Origin: Sphingomonas alba
GTDB lineage: Bacteria; Pseudomonadota; Alphaproteobacteria; Sphingomonadales; Sphingomonadaceae
Reading direction: 5' to 3'
Assembly (NCBI RefSeq): GCF_023516555.1
Contig: NZ_JAMGBD010000001.1
Location: 1,240,001-1,304,000, forward strand
DNA length: 64,000 nt
Shown here: piece after piece, positions 18,785-27,470 of the stretch
How positions within the stretch are numbered: position 1 is the stretch's first letter
How the letters are laid out: each line of letters starts with the position of its first letter
Program-made: the position numbers and the translations under genes
Notes under the pieces: model-generated
The model's database searches: none
Told to the model about the DNA's origin: nothing
Seen by the model: only the letters and a program-made list of their open reading frames with translations

Positions 18785-19506
18785 CAATACATGTGCTGGC
18801 CGCCGTTGACCGACATGGTCGAGCCGGTGATGAAGCCGCCCTGTTCGTCAACGAGGAAGCCGACGGCGCGGGCGATCTCTTCGGCCTTGCCGAGACGCCC
18901 GACCGGAATCTTGGCGATGATCTTGGCCAGCACCTCTTCGGGCACCGCGGCGACCATGTCCGTGTCGATATAGCCCGGAGCGATCGCATTGACGGTGACG
19001 CCGTTACGCGCGCCTTCCTGCGCCAGCGCCTTGGTGAAGCCGTGGATGCCGGACTTGGCGGCGGCGTAATTGACCTGGCCATATTGCCCGGCCTGGCCGT
19101 TGATCGAGCCGATATTGACGATGCGGCCGTAGTTCCGGCCCTGCATGCCCTCGAACACCGCTTTCGCCATGTTGAAGCAGCCGCCGAGATTGGTGTCGAT
19201 GACGTCCTGCCACTTCTGGTGGTCCATCCGCTTCATGGTCGTGTCGCGGGTGATACCTGCGTTATTGACGAGCACATCGACCGGGCCGAGGTCGGCTTCG
19301 ACCTTCTTCACGCCCTCCTGGCAGGCATCGAAGTCGGACACGTCCCACTTGTAGGCGGCAATGCCGGTGCGCTCGGTGAACTCGCGCGCCCTTTCGTCAT
19401 TGCCGGCGTAATTGGCCGCAACCTTCATCCCCATGTCTTTGAGGGCAACGCTGATCGCCTCGCCAATGCCTCGCGTGCCACCCGTGACAATCGCCACTCG
19501 TCCCAT
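18784..19506 (-). CDS. phaB: Acetoacetyl-CoA reductase
   Basis: Short-chain dehydrogenase, 240 residues, reducing acetoacetyl-CoA to (R)-3-hydroxybutyryl-CoA with NADPH for polyhydroxybutyrate synthesis. The nucleotide motif VTGGTRGIGEA, NNAGITRD and the catalytic Ser-Tyr-Lys set (NIGSING..YGQVNYAAAKSG) are all present. The C terminus STMSVNGGQHMY is characteristic of PhaB rather than FabG. A strong GGGAGAGG ribosome site precedes the start. It lies 32 bases after hemH and overlaps a ribbon-helix-helix gene. No phaC or phaA is in view; a PHA-system protein lies at 51590. Confidence 0.93.
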   Translation of the reverse strand: MGRVAIVTGGTRGIGEAISVALKDMGMKVAANYAGNDERAREFTERTGIAAYKWDVSDFDACQEGVKKVEADLGPVDVLVNNAGITRDTTMKRMDHQKWQDVIDTNLGGCFNMAKAVFEGMQGRNYGRIVNIGSINGQAGQYGQVNYAAAKSGIHGFTKALAQEGARNGVTVNAIAPGYIDTDMVAAVPEEVLAKIIAKIPVGRLGKAEEIARAVGFLVDEQGGFITGSTMSVNGGQHMY

Positions 19507-19538
19507 GAAGCCTCTCCCTGTCGTTGTATGCGGTTCGC

Positions 19539-20516
19539 TTATGCCCCCTCATGCCAGCCTGCAAGCTCGCGGCGGATCAGGGTTTCCAGCAGGCCCATGC
19601 CTTCCGGGCTGTCGTTCAGGCATTCGAGCAACGCGAACTTCTCGCCGCCCGAGGACAGGAAACTCTCGCGCCCGCGGATGCCGAGCTCTTCCAGAGTCTC
19701 CAGGCAATCGGCCGAGAATCCGGGAGCGGCAACCGCGATGCGTTTCACGCCCTTTCGCGGATAGGCCTCGATCGTTTCATCGGTCGCTGGCTCGAGCCAT
19801 TTCGCTCGGCCAAAGCGCGACTGGAAGGTCACATCGACCGGCAAGCTGAGCTTTGCCGCCAGCAATCGCGCTGTCGTTTGGCAATGGTCGTAGTAGGGAT
19901 CGCCGAGCTTGCGGGTTCTCTCCGGCATGCCGTGGAAGCTGAGCAGCAGCTTCTCCGGCTCAAAGTCGAGCGCCGCGAGCTGCCGTTCGATGTTGGCCTT
20001 CAGCGCACCGATATAGGCAGGGTCGTCATAATAGGGCGGCAAGGTGCGGATCGCCGGTTGCCAGCGCATCCCGCTCAAAATCTCGAAGGCCTTGTCGTTG
20101 GCCGTGGCGGTCGTCGCCGCGCAATATTGCGGGTAGAGCGGCGCCAGCAGAATCCGATCGCAGTCGTGCGCCAGCATTTCCCCGAGACCGTCGGCTATCG
20201 ACGGCTGGCCGTAGCGCATGGCGTCGAGGATCATGATCTCATCGCCCAGGCGCGCCCGCAGCGCCGCCGCCTTGCGTTTGGTGATCGCCCGCAGCGGTGA
20301 GCCGTCCTCGGTCCAGACCTTGCTATAGGCCTCGGCGGATTTCCTTGGCCGGGTCCTGAGGATGACCCCGCGCAGCAACGGCTGCCAGGCAATCTGCGGA
20401 ATCTCGACTACCCGGCGGTCCGACAGGAATTCGGCGAGATATTTCCGGACCGCCTTCGGCTCCGCGCTGTCCGGCGTGCCGAGGTTGATGAGGAGGACGC
20501 CGATGCCGTGCATCAT
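19539..20516 (-). CDS. hemH: Ferrochelatase
   Basis: Inserts Fe(II) into protoporphyrin IX, the last step of haem synthesis. 325 residues with the conserved LLINLGTPDS start, MRYGQPSI, LAPLYPQY, catalytic His in LSFHGMPER and catalytic Glu in ADCLETLEEL. The start overlaps the stop of the upstream molybdopterin-binding protein by ATGA, so it is translationally coupled to it. This is an odd partner for a haem gene. Confidence 0.96.
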   Translation of the reverse strand: MMHGIGVLLINLGTPDSAEPKAVRKYLAEFLSDRRVVEIPQIAWQPLLRGVILRTRPRKSAEAYSKVWTEDGSPLRAITKRKAAALRARLGDEIMILDAMRYGQPSIADGLGEMLAHDCDRILLAPLYPQYCAATTATANDKAFEILSGMRWQPAIRTLPPYYDDPAYIGALKANIERQLAALDFEPEKLLLSFHGMPERTRKLGDPYYDHCQTTARLLAAKLSLPVDVTFQSRFGRAKWLEPATDETIEAYPRKGVKRIAVAAPGFSADCLETLEELGIRGRESFLSSGGEKFALLECLNDSPEGMGLLETLIRRELAGWHEGA

Positions 20517-22552
20517 GCCGCCATCAGGTCGAACGGCAGCTTGCGCAAGCGGCGTCCCGTTCCCGACGCCAGTGCATTGGCAACGGCGGCCGCACAGACC
20601 AGGTGGCCAAGCCCGCTGACCCCGCCCGCAGTCTCGCGGCTGCCGATCAATTCGATTTCGACCTTGGGAACCGGTGAGAGGCGCCTTAAGCCGAGCCCAC
20701 CGAGAGGTCGCGCGACCGGCATGCCGGCGATGAACTCCGGCGCCGGTGTCGTCGCCAGATCGAGCGCATGCAGAAGTGAGCCTTCAACCTGCTGCCGGAC
20801 GAGGTTGGGATTGACGATCCGGCCGCAATCGACGGCGGCGACCATCCTCTCGACCTGGATTTTCTGGTCAGGGCCAACGCCCGCCTGCACGAGGAGCGCG
20901 ATGTGCGAGCCGAAGGCGGAGGACGCAGCCACGCCCATCGTGCTGCCCTTGCCGCCGCCGTCCCAGCCGCCGATCGCGGTCACCGCCGTCAGGCATTTTG
21001 CCAGCCGGACGCTGCCGCCCAACATGCCCATGCGAAAGACGAAGGGATCGGCGTTTAGCGCCCGCGCCATTTCATCGACGAAGCTCTCCGTCGCGAACCC
21101 GGCCAGCGCTTCCAGGCCGCCACGCATGTAGGCGGTCTCGAACGGCAATTCGGTGTTCGACCGCCCCACCCGGATCGACGGAATGGCATATGAAGGCACT
21201 GCGTTCTCGATCTTGGCGTTGCCGGCGACCGCAAGCCGCGCGCTCCACGCTTGCACCGCGCCATTGGGCGACGGCAATCCCGCCATCCTGGCCAGCAGCG
21301 GCGAGCGCGGACGGTCGTGATTCTGTGAGCCATTGGCGGACAGGGTCAGTTGCACCGGCTTGCCCGTCCGCTTCGCCAATTCGACGGCGATCGGGATGAC
21401 GTCCGCCTGCATCGCTGCCCCGCCGCCATCACCGACCGGCATCGGATAGAGGGTGACAGCGCTTGGCTTCAGTCCCGCGGCGTCGGCCGCGGCGCGGTGC
21501 GCGGCGTCATAGTCCTGGACCGGCGCCCAGACCTCCAGCCTGCCATTCGCCAATCGCGCGGTGGCCGCCATCGGCTCGAGGCCGAGGTGCTGGCTCGGCG
21601 CAATGCGATAGGCCGCCCCAAGAGCGCGGGCCGAACCGACGGCCTTGTCGAAATCACCCTGATCGAAAATCGTCTCGAAGTCGGCCGCCTCGTCGGGCCG
21701 CGCGCCGCGGCCATGACCGCTGAAATGCGGCTGCCCCGCCTGCAGCGCCTTCTCTGCCGCCCACCAGGTCTCACCGATCGCGGCCAGCCAGCCCTTGGCC
21801 GCGATGACCTGTTGCGCGCCCGGCTGGCGCTCTGCAGCCGAACGCGAGAACGCCTTGAGCTCCCCGCCCGGCGGCGCGACCCGGACCGCTGCCAGCACCA
21901 TGTTCGGCAAACGGACGTCCCCGGCGAAGCGCAGCGATCCATCGGATTTCGCCGGAAGGTCGAGCCGGGGGAGCGGCTGCCCGACCAGCCCGCCCGCACC
22001 CCAGGCCCGCACTTCGACATCGTCGCGGGCGCTGAGACCGGCGGCGGCAGCGGCAAGCTCGCCGATCGCCGCTCGTCTGTCCTCGTGGCTGACGAAGCCA
22101 TTCCGGACAGTACATTCCGCCGCGGCCACGCCCCACTTCTTGGCGGCAGCCCTGACCAGGAGGTCGCGCGCCGTTGCGCCGGCCTGCCGCAGCGGGCCTT
22201 CGAAGGCACGGATCGATGTGGCGCCAGCCGTGACCCGGCCATCCAGCATGGCATTGCGATAGACGGGTGCGTCCGGGGCGGGCACGACCGCGACATTCTC
22301 CCAATCCGCGCCAAGTTCATCGGCCACCAGTTGCGCCAGGCCGGTCCAGATGCCCTGGCCCGTCTCCGCCTGCGGCACGGCAACGGTCACCTGTCCGTCG
22401 GTCGCGATCTTGAGATAATGGCCGAAGACCTTCTCGTCCTTGCCGGCGCTGAGCGCGCTGCCAAGCTCGCGCGGCCACAGGGAGAAGGCGACGACGAGGC
22501 CGATGCCGGCCCCGCCGCCGATCAGCATTGTGCGGCGGTCGATCGGCTTCAA
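20513..22552 (-). CDS. Degenerate isoquinoline 1-oxidoreductase/xanthine dehydrogenase-type molybdopterin-binding protein
   Basis: 679 residues with a twin-arginine-type leader (DRRTMLIGGGAG, then a hydrophobic stretch), suggesting export. The fold is that of IorB-like large subunits: PQAETGQGIWTGLAQLVADELGADW, AYMRGG.EALAGFATESFVDE, VDCGRIVNPN. However, two hallmark sites are altered. The GGGFGRR Moco loop reads VGDGGGAAMQAD, and the C-terminal GVGEP motif with the catalytic Glu reads GVSGLG. No [2Fe-2S] partner subunit is adjacent. It overlaps acyl-CoA ligase upstream and hemH downstream by 4 bases each. It may be inactive as an oxidoreductase or have a changed role. Confidence 0.82.
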   Translation of the reverse strand: MKPIDRRTMLIGGGAGIGLVVAFSLWPRELGSALSAGKDEKVFGHYLKIATDGQVTVAVPQAETGQGIWTGLAQLVADELGADWENVAVVPAPDAPVYRNAMLDGRVTAGATSIRAFEGPLRQAGATARDLLVRAAAKKWGVAAAECTVRNGFVSHEDRRAAIGELAAAAAGLSARDDVEVRAWGAGGLVGQPLPRLDLPAKSDGSLRFAGDVRLPNMVLAAVRVAPPGGELKAFSRSAAERQPGAQQVIAAKGWLAAIGETWWAAEKALQAGQPHFSGHGRGARPDEAADFETIFDQGDFDKAVGSARALGAAYRIAPSQHLGLEPMAATARLANGRLEVWAPVQDYDAAHRAAADAAGLKPSAVTLYPMPVGDGGGAAMQADVIPIAVELAKRTGKPVQLTLSANGSQNHDRPRSPLLARMAGLPSPNGAVQAWSARLAVAGNAKIENAVPSYAIPSIRVGRSNTELPFETAYMRGGLEALAGFATESFVDEMARALNADPFVFRMGMLGGSVRLAKCLTAVTAIGGWDGGGKGSTMGVAASSAFGSHIALLVQAGVGPDQKIQVERMVAAVDCGRIVNPNLVRQQVEGSLLHALDLATTPAPEFIAGMPVARPLGGLGLRRLSPVPKVEIELIGSRETAGGVSGLGHLVCAAAVANALASGTGRRLRKLPFDLMAA

Positions 22553-24213
22553 CGCGCGTACTTTTCCTTGAGCTCGACCCGGTCGATCTTGCCGGTGCCG
22601 AGGCGCGGCAGCGGTGCGGCGGAGAAGATCATCCGCGCCGGAATCTTGAAGGCGGCGAGCTTGCCGTGGAGGAAATCACGCAAGCTACCCTCGTCGAGCG
22701 ACGCGCCGTCACGACTATGGAGCACGGCCACAGGCACCTCGCCCAGTCGTTCGTCGGGCGCTCCAAACACCGCCGCCTCGGCGATGTCAGGATTGGCGTA
22801 AAGCGCAGCCTCGACCTCGGCGGCACTAATGTTCTCGCCGCCACGAATGATGATGTCCTTCTTGCGGTCGACGATGAAGAGATAGCGATCCTCGTCGAGG
22901 TAACCGATGTCGCCAGTGCGCAGATAGCCGTCGGCGGTGAAGGCAGCGGCGGTCGCTTCCGGATTTCGCCAATAGCATTTGATGTTGGCGGCGGCGCGGA
23001 TGCCGATTTCGCCGCGCTCGTTCGCCGGCAAATGCACGTCGCCAGCACCGAGGATGGCGACTTCGACAAACGGGATCTGCTCGCGGCCGGTCGAGGCCGG
23101 CTTGGCCGCGTAATTGCCCCAGAAATTGGCACAGCCGACCGCGTTGGTTTCGGTCAGGCCGTAGCCCAGCGCCGGCTGGGAGTTGGGGAATGTTTCCTGC
23201 AGCCGCCTTACGTGGCTGACCGGGCGCGGCGCTCCGCCGCCTGTGATGTCGGTCAGCGAGGACAAATCATACTTGTCGCGGTCGGGGTGGTTCATGAGTT
23301 CCAGGCTCATGGTCGGCACGCCGACGAAATAGGTGATATGCTCCTTTTCGATCAGCCGCAGCGCCTCGCCCGCATCCCATTTCGGCATGACCACCAGCCC
23401 GCGCCCCACGACGAAGCTGTTGAGTAGGACCGGTACCTCCCCGGTGACATGGAACAGGGGCACGCTGAGCAAGGTGCGCGGCGGCGCCGGATTCTTTCCC
23501 TGACTGAGCAGGATTTCCTTCAGCACGATCAGGCCCACCGAATAGGCATAGGTCCCGGTCGTCACTGCGCGGTGCGTCGAAAGCGCGCCCTTGGATTCGC
23601 CGGTCGATCCCGAGGTGAAAAGGATCGTCGCATCGTCCTCCGGCACGACTTCCGGAAGCTCCGCATTCTCGTCCGCGCCCTCAAGCAGCTCGGCCAATGC
23701 CTCGCCGAGCGGTCCCTCGATCGGCAGCGAGAGTGTCTCGATCTTTCCGCAACGCTCGGCCAGGCGTTTCGCGCGCGGCGGATCGGCGAGGATCAGGACC
23801 GGCTCGGTCAGCTCGACCGCATGCCGCATCTCCTCGGCTTCCCACCAGCCGTTGAGCAGGGTCGAAATGCCCCCAACCTTCAGGATCGCCATGTGACTGA
23901 CGACCCAGGCCGGGCAGTTGCGCATGGCGATGCCGACGCGGTCGCCCTTGCGGATTCCGCGCGTCACCAAAGCCTTGGCAAGCCTGTCCGACCAATGGTC
24001 GAGATCGGCGAAAGTCAGCCGTTCGTCGCCGGCAACCATGGCTTCGACCTGGCCGTTCAATGCGCAGAAGGTCTTGAAGAAGACAGGCAGCGTCGCCGGG
24101 AAGTTGCCGACAATGGCGCGGCCCTCGGCGTCATGGTCGATGACGATGCGGCCTCCGGGTCCCGTAGCCTCGGCCAGCTTCTCGTCGAACTTCAGGTCGA
24201 GCTCAGTCCGCAA
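22549..24213 (-). CDS. AMP-dependent acyl-CoA ligase
   Basis: 554 residues. ANL-superfamily adenylating enzyme that activates a carboxylic acid to acyl-AMP and acyl-CoA. The P-loop TSGSTGESKGA, GYGLTETN (A5), YLRTGDIGYLDEDRYLFIVDRKKDIIIRGGENIS (A7-A8, here given as separate motifs RTGD, DRKKD and GGENIS) and the catalytic lysine region GTGKIDR near the C terminus are all intact. Chain-length preference cannot be read from the sequence. It is the first gene of the minus-strand run ligase-Moco protein-hemH-phaB-RHH. It faces lgt divergently across 63 bases. Confidence 0.9.
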   Translation of the reverse strand: MRTELDLKFDEKLAEATGPGGRIVIDHDAEGRAIVGNFPATLPVFFKTFCALNGQVEAMVAGDERLTFADLDHWSDRLAKALVTRGIRKGDRVGIAMRNCPAWVVSHMAILKVGGISTLLNGWWEAEEMRHAVELTEPVLILADPPRAKRLAERCGKIETLSLPIEGPLGEALAELLEGADENAELPEVVPEDDATILFTSGSTGESKGALSTHRAVTTGTYAYSVGLIVLKEILLSQGKNPAPPRTLLSVPLFHVTGEVPVLLNSFVVGRGLVVMPKWDAGEALRLIEKEHITYFVGVPTMSLELMNHPDRDKYDLSSLTDITGGGAPRPVSHVRRLQETFPNSQPALGYGLTETNAVGCANFWGNYAAKPASTGREQIPFVEVAILGAGDVHLPANERGEIGIRAAANIKCYWRNPEATAAAFTADGYLRTGDIGYLDEDRYLFIVDRKKDIIIRGGENISAAEVEAALYANPDIAEAAVFGAPDERLGEVPVAVLHSRDGASLDEGSLRDFLHGKLAAFKIPARMIFSAAPLPRLGTGKIDRVELKEKYAR

Positions 24214-24276
24214 ACCGCAACTCCTTTGCCTTTCGCTGGCACCACCTTATGAGGCGGCAAACCCAGGGGGAAGTGC

Positions 24277-25167
24277 ATGGCGTTGCCTGTAGTGAATAAT
24301 CAAGACGCGATTGCCTGGACCGACCTCCACCTCTCACCGGTGGCGCTCGACCTCGGCTTCTTCCAGCTGCGTTGGTACAGCCTCGCCTATCTCGCCGGAA
24401 TCTTCGTCGGCTATTGGTATTTGCTGAAGCTGGTGAAGCAGCCCGGATCCCCCATGGCCCGCCGCCATGCCGACGACATGGTCTTCTATGCCGCGCTTGG
24501 CATCATCCTCGGCGGGCGCCTTGGTTACGTCCTATTCTACAACCTCGCCTGGTACATTCAGCACCCAGCCGACATCCTCAAACTCTGGGACGGCGGCATG
24601 TCGTTCCACGGCGGGGTCATCGGCACCACGCTCGGCATTCTCTATCTGTCATGGAAAGAGAAGCTGCCGTGGCTGCGCATGCACGATTATGTCGCTTGCT
24701 GCGTGCCCTTCGGCCTGTTCTTCGGCCGCATTGCCAATTTCGTGAACCACGAACTTTGGGGCGCGCCGGCCGGCTCCGGTGTCCCATGGGCGATCCGTTT
24801 TCCGGAGGTCATCGCCGGCCTGACGGTGCTCGGCCCACCGCGCCATCCGACCCAGCTCTATGAGGCAATTCTGGAGGGCGCCGTCCTGTTCGCGATCCTC
24901 GCCTGGATGTTCTGGAAGACCCAGGCCCGTTACGAACCGGGCAAGCTCGTCGGCGCCTTCATCTTCTTCTACGGCTGCTTCCGCTTCGGCATCGAGTTCG
25001 TCCGCGAACCGGACGCCCAGCTCGTCGAGTTCGCCCGGGCGACCCACCTGCACATGGGCCAGTGGCTGTCGCTGCCGATGATCCTTGGCGGTCTCTACCT
25101 GATGTTGACTGCCAAGGGGCGGCGGGTGCGGGTCGAGCCGACGGCGGGGTCGGCCAGCGTCGCGTGA
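24277..25167 (+). CDS. lgt: Prolipoprotein diacylglyceryl transferase
   Basis: Inner-membrane enzyme that transfers diacylglycerol from phosphatidylglycerol to the lipobox Cys of prolipoproteins. 296 residues with several hydrophobic spans. The signature segments are [19 protein letters not shown] (with the essential His), and [13 protein letters not shown], followed by HPTQLYEA and [12 protein letters not shown]. The stop overlaps the next gene's GTG start, giving a coupled operon lgt-midA-GNAT-pgeF. Confidence 0.96.
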   Translation: MALPVVNNQDAIAWTDLHLSPVALDLGFFQLRWYSLAYLAGIFVGYWYLLKLVKQPGSPMARRHADDMVFYAALGIILGGRLGYVLFYNLAWYIQHPADILKLWDGGMSFHGGVIGTTLGILYLSWKEKLPWLRMHDYVACCVPFGLFFGRIANFVNHELWGAPAGSGVPWAIRFPEVIAGLTVLGPPRHPTQLYEAILEGAVLFAILAWMFWKTQARYEPGKLVGAFIFFYGCFRFGIEFVREPDAQLVEFARATHLHMGQWLSLPMILGGLYLMLTAKGRRVRVEPTAGSASVA

Positions 25168-26144
25168 CGCCGCTCGAAAGAGCGCTACGGGAACGCATCG
25201 AGGCCGAGGGGCCGATTACGGTCGAGGCCTTCATGGAGGCCTGCAACGATTTTTATTACGCAACCCGCGACCCCTTGGGCGCGGCCGGCGACTTCACGAC
25301 CGCGCCGGAAATCAGCCAGATGTTCGGAGAGTTGGTCGGCGCCTCCCTCGCGGATTGCTGGCATCGGTCGGGATCGTCTGCGCGTGCAATCTACGCCGAG
25401 ATCGGCCCGGGCCGCGGAACCCTTGCGGCGGACGCACTGCGCGCCATGCGGAGCGCGGGCTTCGCCGGCGAAGCGCATCTGGTCGAAACCAGCCCGAAGC
25501 TGCGCGAGAAGCAGGCCAGCTCCGTCCCTCACGCCAGGTTTCACGACCGCGTGGAGCAGCTTCCCGGAGTGCCGCTATTGCTCGCCGCCAACGAGTTCCT
25601 CGACGCTTTGCCGGCCCGCCAGTGGATCGGCGATGAAGAGCGGAAGGTCGCGATTGCCAATGACCGGCTGAGCTTCACGCCGGACGGCGAAGTCCATGAG
25701 GATTCTCCCGCCCGGCGCGAGGCAGTCGCAGCCATCGCCCGCCACCTGGTCCGGAACGGCGGCGTTGCGCTGATCATCGACTATGGCCACGCCCGCACCG
25801 CGCCCGGCGACACGCTTCAGGCTGTCCGTCGCCATGAATACGCCGACCCGCTGGCCGATCCCGGCGAGCAGGACCTCACCTCCCATGTCGATTTCGAGGC
25901 GGTAGGGCACGCCGCGGAACAGGCCGGCGCGCTAGTCAGCACTCTGGTGACCCAGGGCGACTGGCTGCGCCATCTCGGCATCGAGCATCGTGCGCAAAGC
26001 CTCATTGCCAGCAACCCCGACAAGCGCCACGATGTCGAACAGGCACTGCATCGACTCTGTGGACGGGATGAGATGGGCGAGCTGTTCAAAGTCATGGCCA
26101 TCCGGTCGCCGGATTGGCCCGAGCCGGCCGGGTTCGCGGCATGA
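25164..26144 (+). CDS. MidA/NDUFAF7-like SAM-dependent methyltransferase
   Basis: 326 residues from GTG 25164, which overlaps the lgt stop. The family start [52 protein letters not shown] and the SAM-binding [15 protein letters not shown] are all clear. Also present are [16 protein letters not shown] and ALIIDYGH. The mitochondrial homologue NDUFAF7 (MidA) methylates a complex I subunit; bacterial targets are not established. It overlaps the GNAT gene by ATGA. Confidence 0.9.
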   Translation: MTPLERALRERIEAEGPITVEAFMEACNDFYYATRDPLGAAGDFTTAPEISQMFGELVGASLADCWHRSGSSARAIYAEIGPGRGTLAADALRAMRSAGFAGEAHLVETSPKLREKQASSVPHARFHDRVEQLPGVPLLLAANEFLDALPARQWIGDEERKVAIANDRLSFTPDGEVHEDSPARREAVAAIARHLVRNGGVALIIDYGHARTAPGDTLQAVRRHEYADPLADPGEQDLTSHVDFEAVGHAAEQAGALVSTLVTQGDWLRHLGIEHRAQSLIASNPDKRHDVEQALHRLCGRDEMGELFKVMAIRSPDWPEPAGFAA

Positions 26145-26653
26145 CCGTCACCTTCCGCTTGGCCGGCACCGACGACGCCCCCGCGCTTTCCAAGCTTGGC
26201 GCCGCGACCTTCACGGAGACCTTCGGCCACCTCTACGATCCGAGCGACCTCGCCACCTTCCTTCTCAACCATGACGAAGCAAATTGGCGGCAGGAGCTGG
26301 CCGATCCGGGCTTTGCCGTCCTGCTGGCCGTCGACGAGGATGGCGAGGCCGTGGGCTATGCCAAGGTCGGGCCGCCGCATCTGCCATTCGAGCCGCGCGG
26401 CGTCGCCGTCGAGCTTCGCCAGCTCTATTTGCTGGAGCCCTTCCAGGGGCAGGGCCTCGCTGACCAGATGATGCAATGGGTCATCGACGAGGCCGAGAAG
26501 CGCGGCGGCAACGACCTCTATCTTTCGGTGTTCACGGAGAACCACAAGGCGCGGAAATTCTACGAACGCTGGGGCTTCGTCGCCGAAGGGCGCTACGCCT
26601 TCATGGTCGGCAGCCATGCCGACGAGGACATCGTCATGCGGCGGCCGCTTTGA
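26141..26653 (+). CDS. GNAT-family N-acetyltransferase
   Basis: 170 residues with the acetyl-CoA-binding motif QLYLLEPFQGQGLADQMM and the C-terminal NHKARKFYERWGFVAEGRY, typical of RimI/SpeG-like GNATs. Substrate unknown. The start overlaps the methyltransferase stop (ATGA) and the stop overlaps the likely TTG start of pgeF. Confidence 0.9.
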   Translation: MTVTFRLAGTDDAPALSKLGAATFTETFGHLYDPSDLATFLLNHDEANWRQELADPGFAVLLAVDEDGEAVGYAKVGPPHLPFEPRGVAVELRQLYLLEPFQGQGLADQMMQWVIDEAEKRGGNDLYLSVFTENHKARKFYERWGFVAEGRYAFMVGSHADEDIVMRRPL

Positions 26654-27414
26654 GCGGCGTTGAAGTCATTCGATCCTCAGCATTGAAAGGCGTCCCCCAC
26701 GGCTTTCTCGGGCGTCGCGGAGGGGTGTCGCAAGGCGTGGTCGCCGGTCTCAACGTCGGTTGGGGGAGCGACGACGACCGCGCCGCAATCACCGAGAACC
26801 GCAGGCGGGCCGTTGAGTCCGTGCTGCCCGGCGCACGGCTGGTCACCGTCCATCAGGTGCACTCTTCTGATGTCGTCGAGGCAGGGGATTGGCCCGACGA
26901 TGATCGTCCGCACGCCGATGCCCTGGTCACGAACAAGGCCGGCATTCTCCTCGGCATCCTCACCGCGGATTGCGCGCCGGTGCTTTACGTCGATCGTGAA
27001 GCCGGAGTGATTGGCGCCGCGCACAGCGGCTGGCGCGGCGCAGTTGCAGGCGTCAACGAGGCCACGGTCACCGCCATGGAAAGGCTGGGCGCTCGCCGCG
27101 ACCGCATCGCTGCCGCCATCGGCCCCGCCATCGCCGCCCGCAACTACGAGGTCGACCACGGCTTCGAGGAGCGCTTCCTCTCGCTCGATCCCGCCAATGA
27201 GCGCTTCTTCACCGAAGGTCCTGCTGGCAAGCCGCATTTCGACCTCGAGGCCTATATCGTCGCGCGGCTGGCGGCTGCAGGCGTCCGCAAGGTCGAGGCA
27301 CTCGGCCTCGACACCTACGCCGACAGCGACCGTTTCTACAGCTTCCGCCGCGCCACTCACCGCCGCGAGCCGGACTACGGGCGACAAGCCTCCCTTATAG
27401 GACTCCCCGCCTAA
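26650..27414 (+). CDS. pgeF: Peptidoglycan editing factor / laccase-domain protein
   Basis: 254 residues from TTG 26650 (overlaps the GNAT stop). YfiH/PgeF family with zinc ligands and signature motifs TVHQVHSSDVV, ILTADCAPVLYVD and GAAHSGWRGA, ending in FYSFRRATHRREPDYGRQASLI. In E. coli PgeF removes mis-incorporated L-Ser from peptidoglycan precursors; related proteins have purine nucleoside phosphorylase activity. No ATG fits the conserved N terminus, so a TTG start is accepted. Confidence 0.9.
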   Translation: MSGVEVIRSSALKGVPHGFLGRRGGVSQGVVAGLNVGWGSDDDRAAITENRRRAVESVLPGARLVTVHQVHSSDVVEAGDWPDDDRPHADALVTNKAGILLGILTADCAPVLYVDREAGVIGAAHSGWRGAVAGVNEATVTAMERLGARRDRIAAAIGPAIAARNYEVDHGFEERFLSLDPANERFFTEGPAGKPHFDLEAYIVARLAAAGVRKVEALGLDTYADSDRFYSFRRATHRREPDYGRQASLIGLPA

Positions 27415-27470
27415 TCGATTGGCGCTGCCCGCACGGACGCGCTAGAGCGCGCCGCGAACGGGAGATTAGA

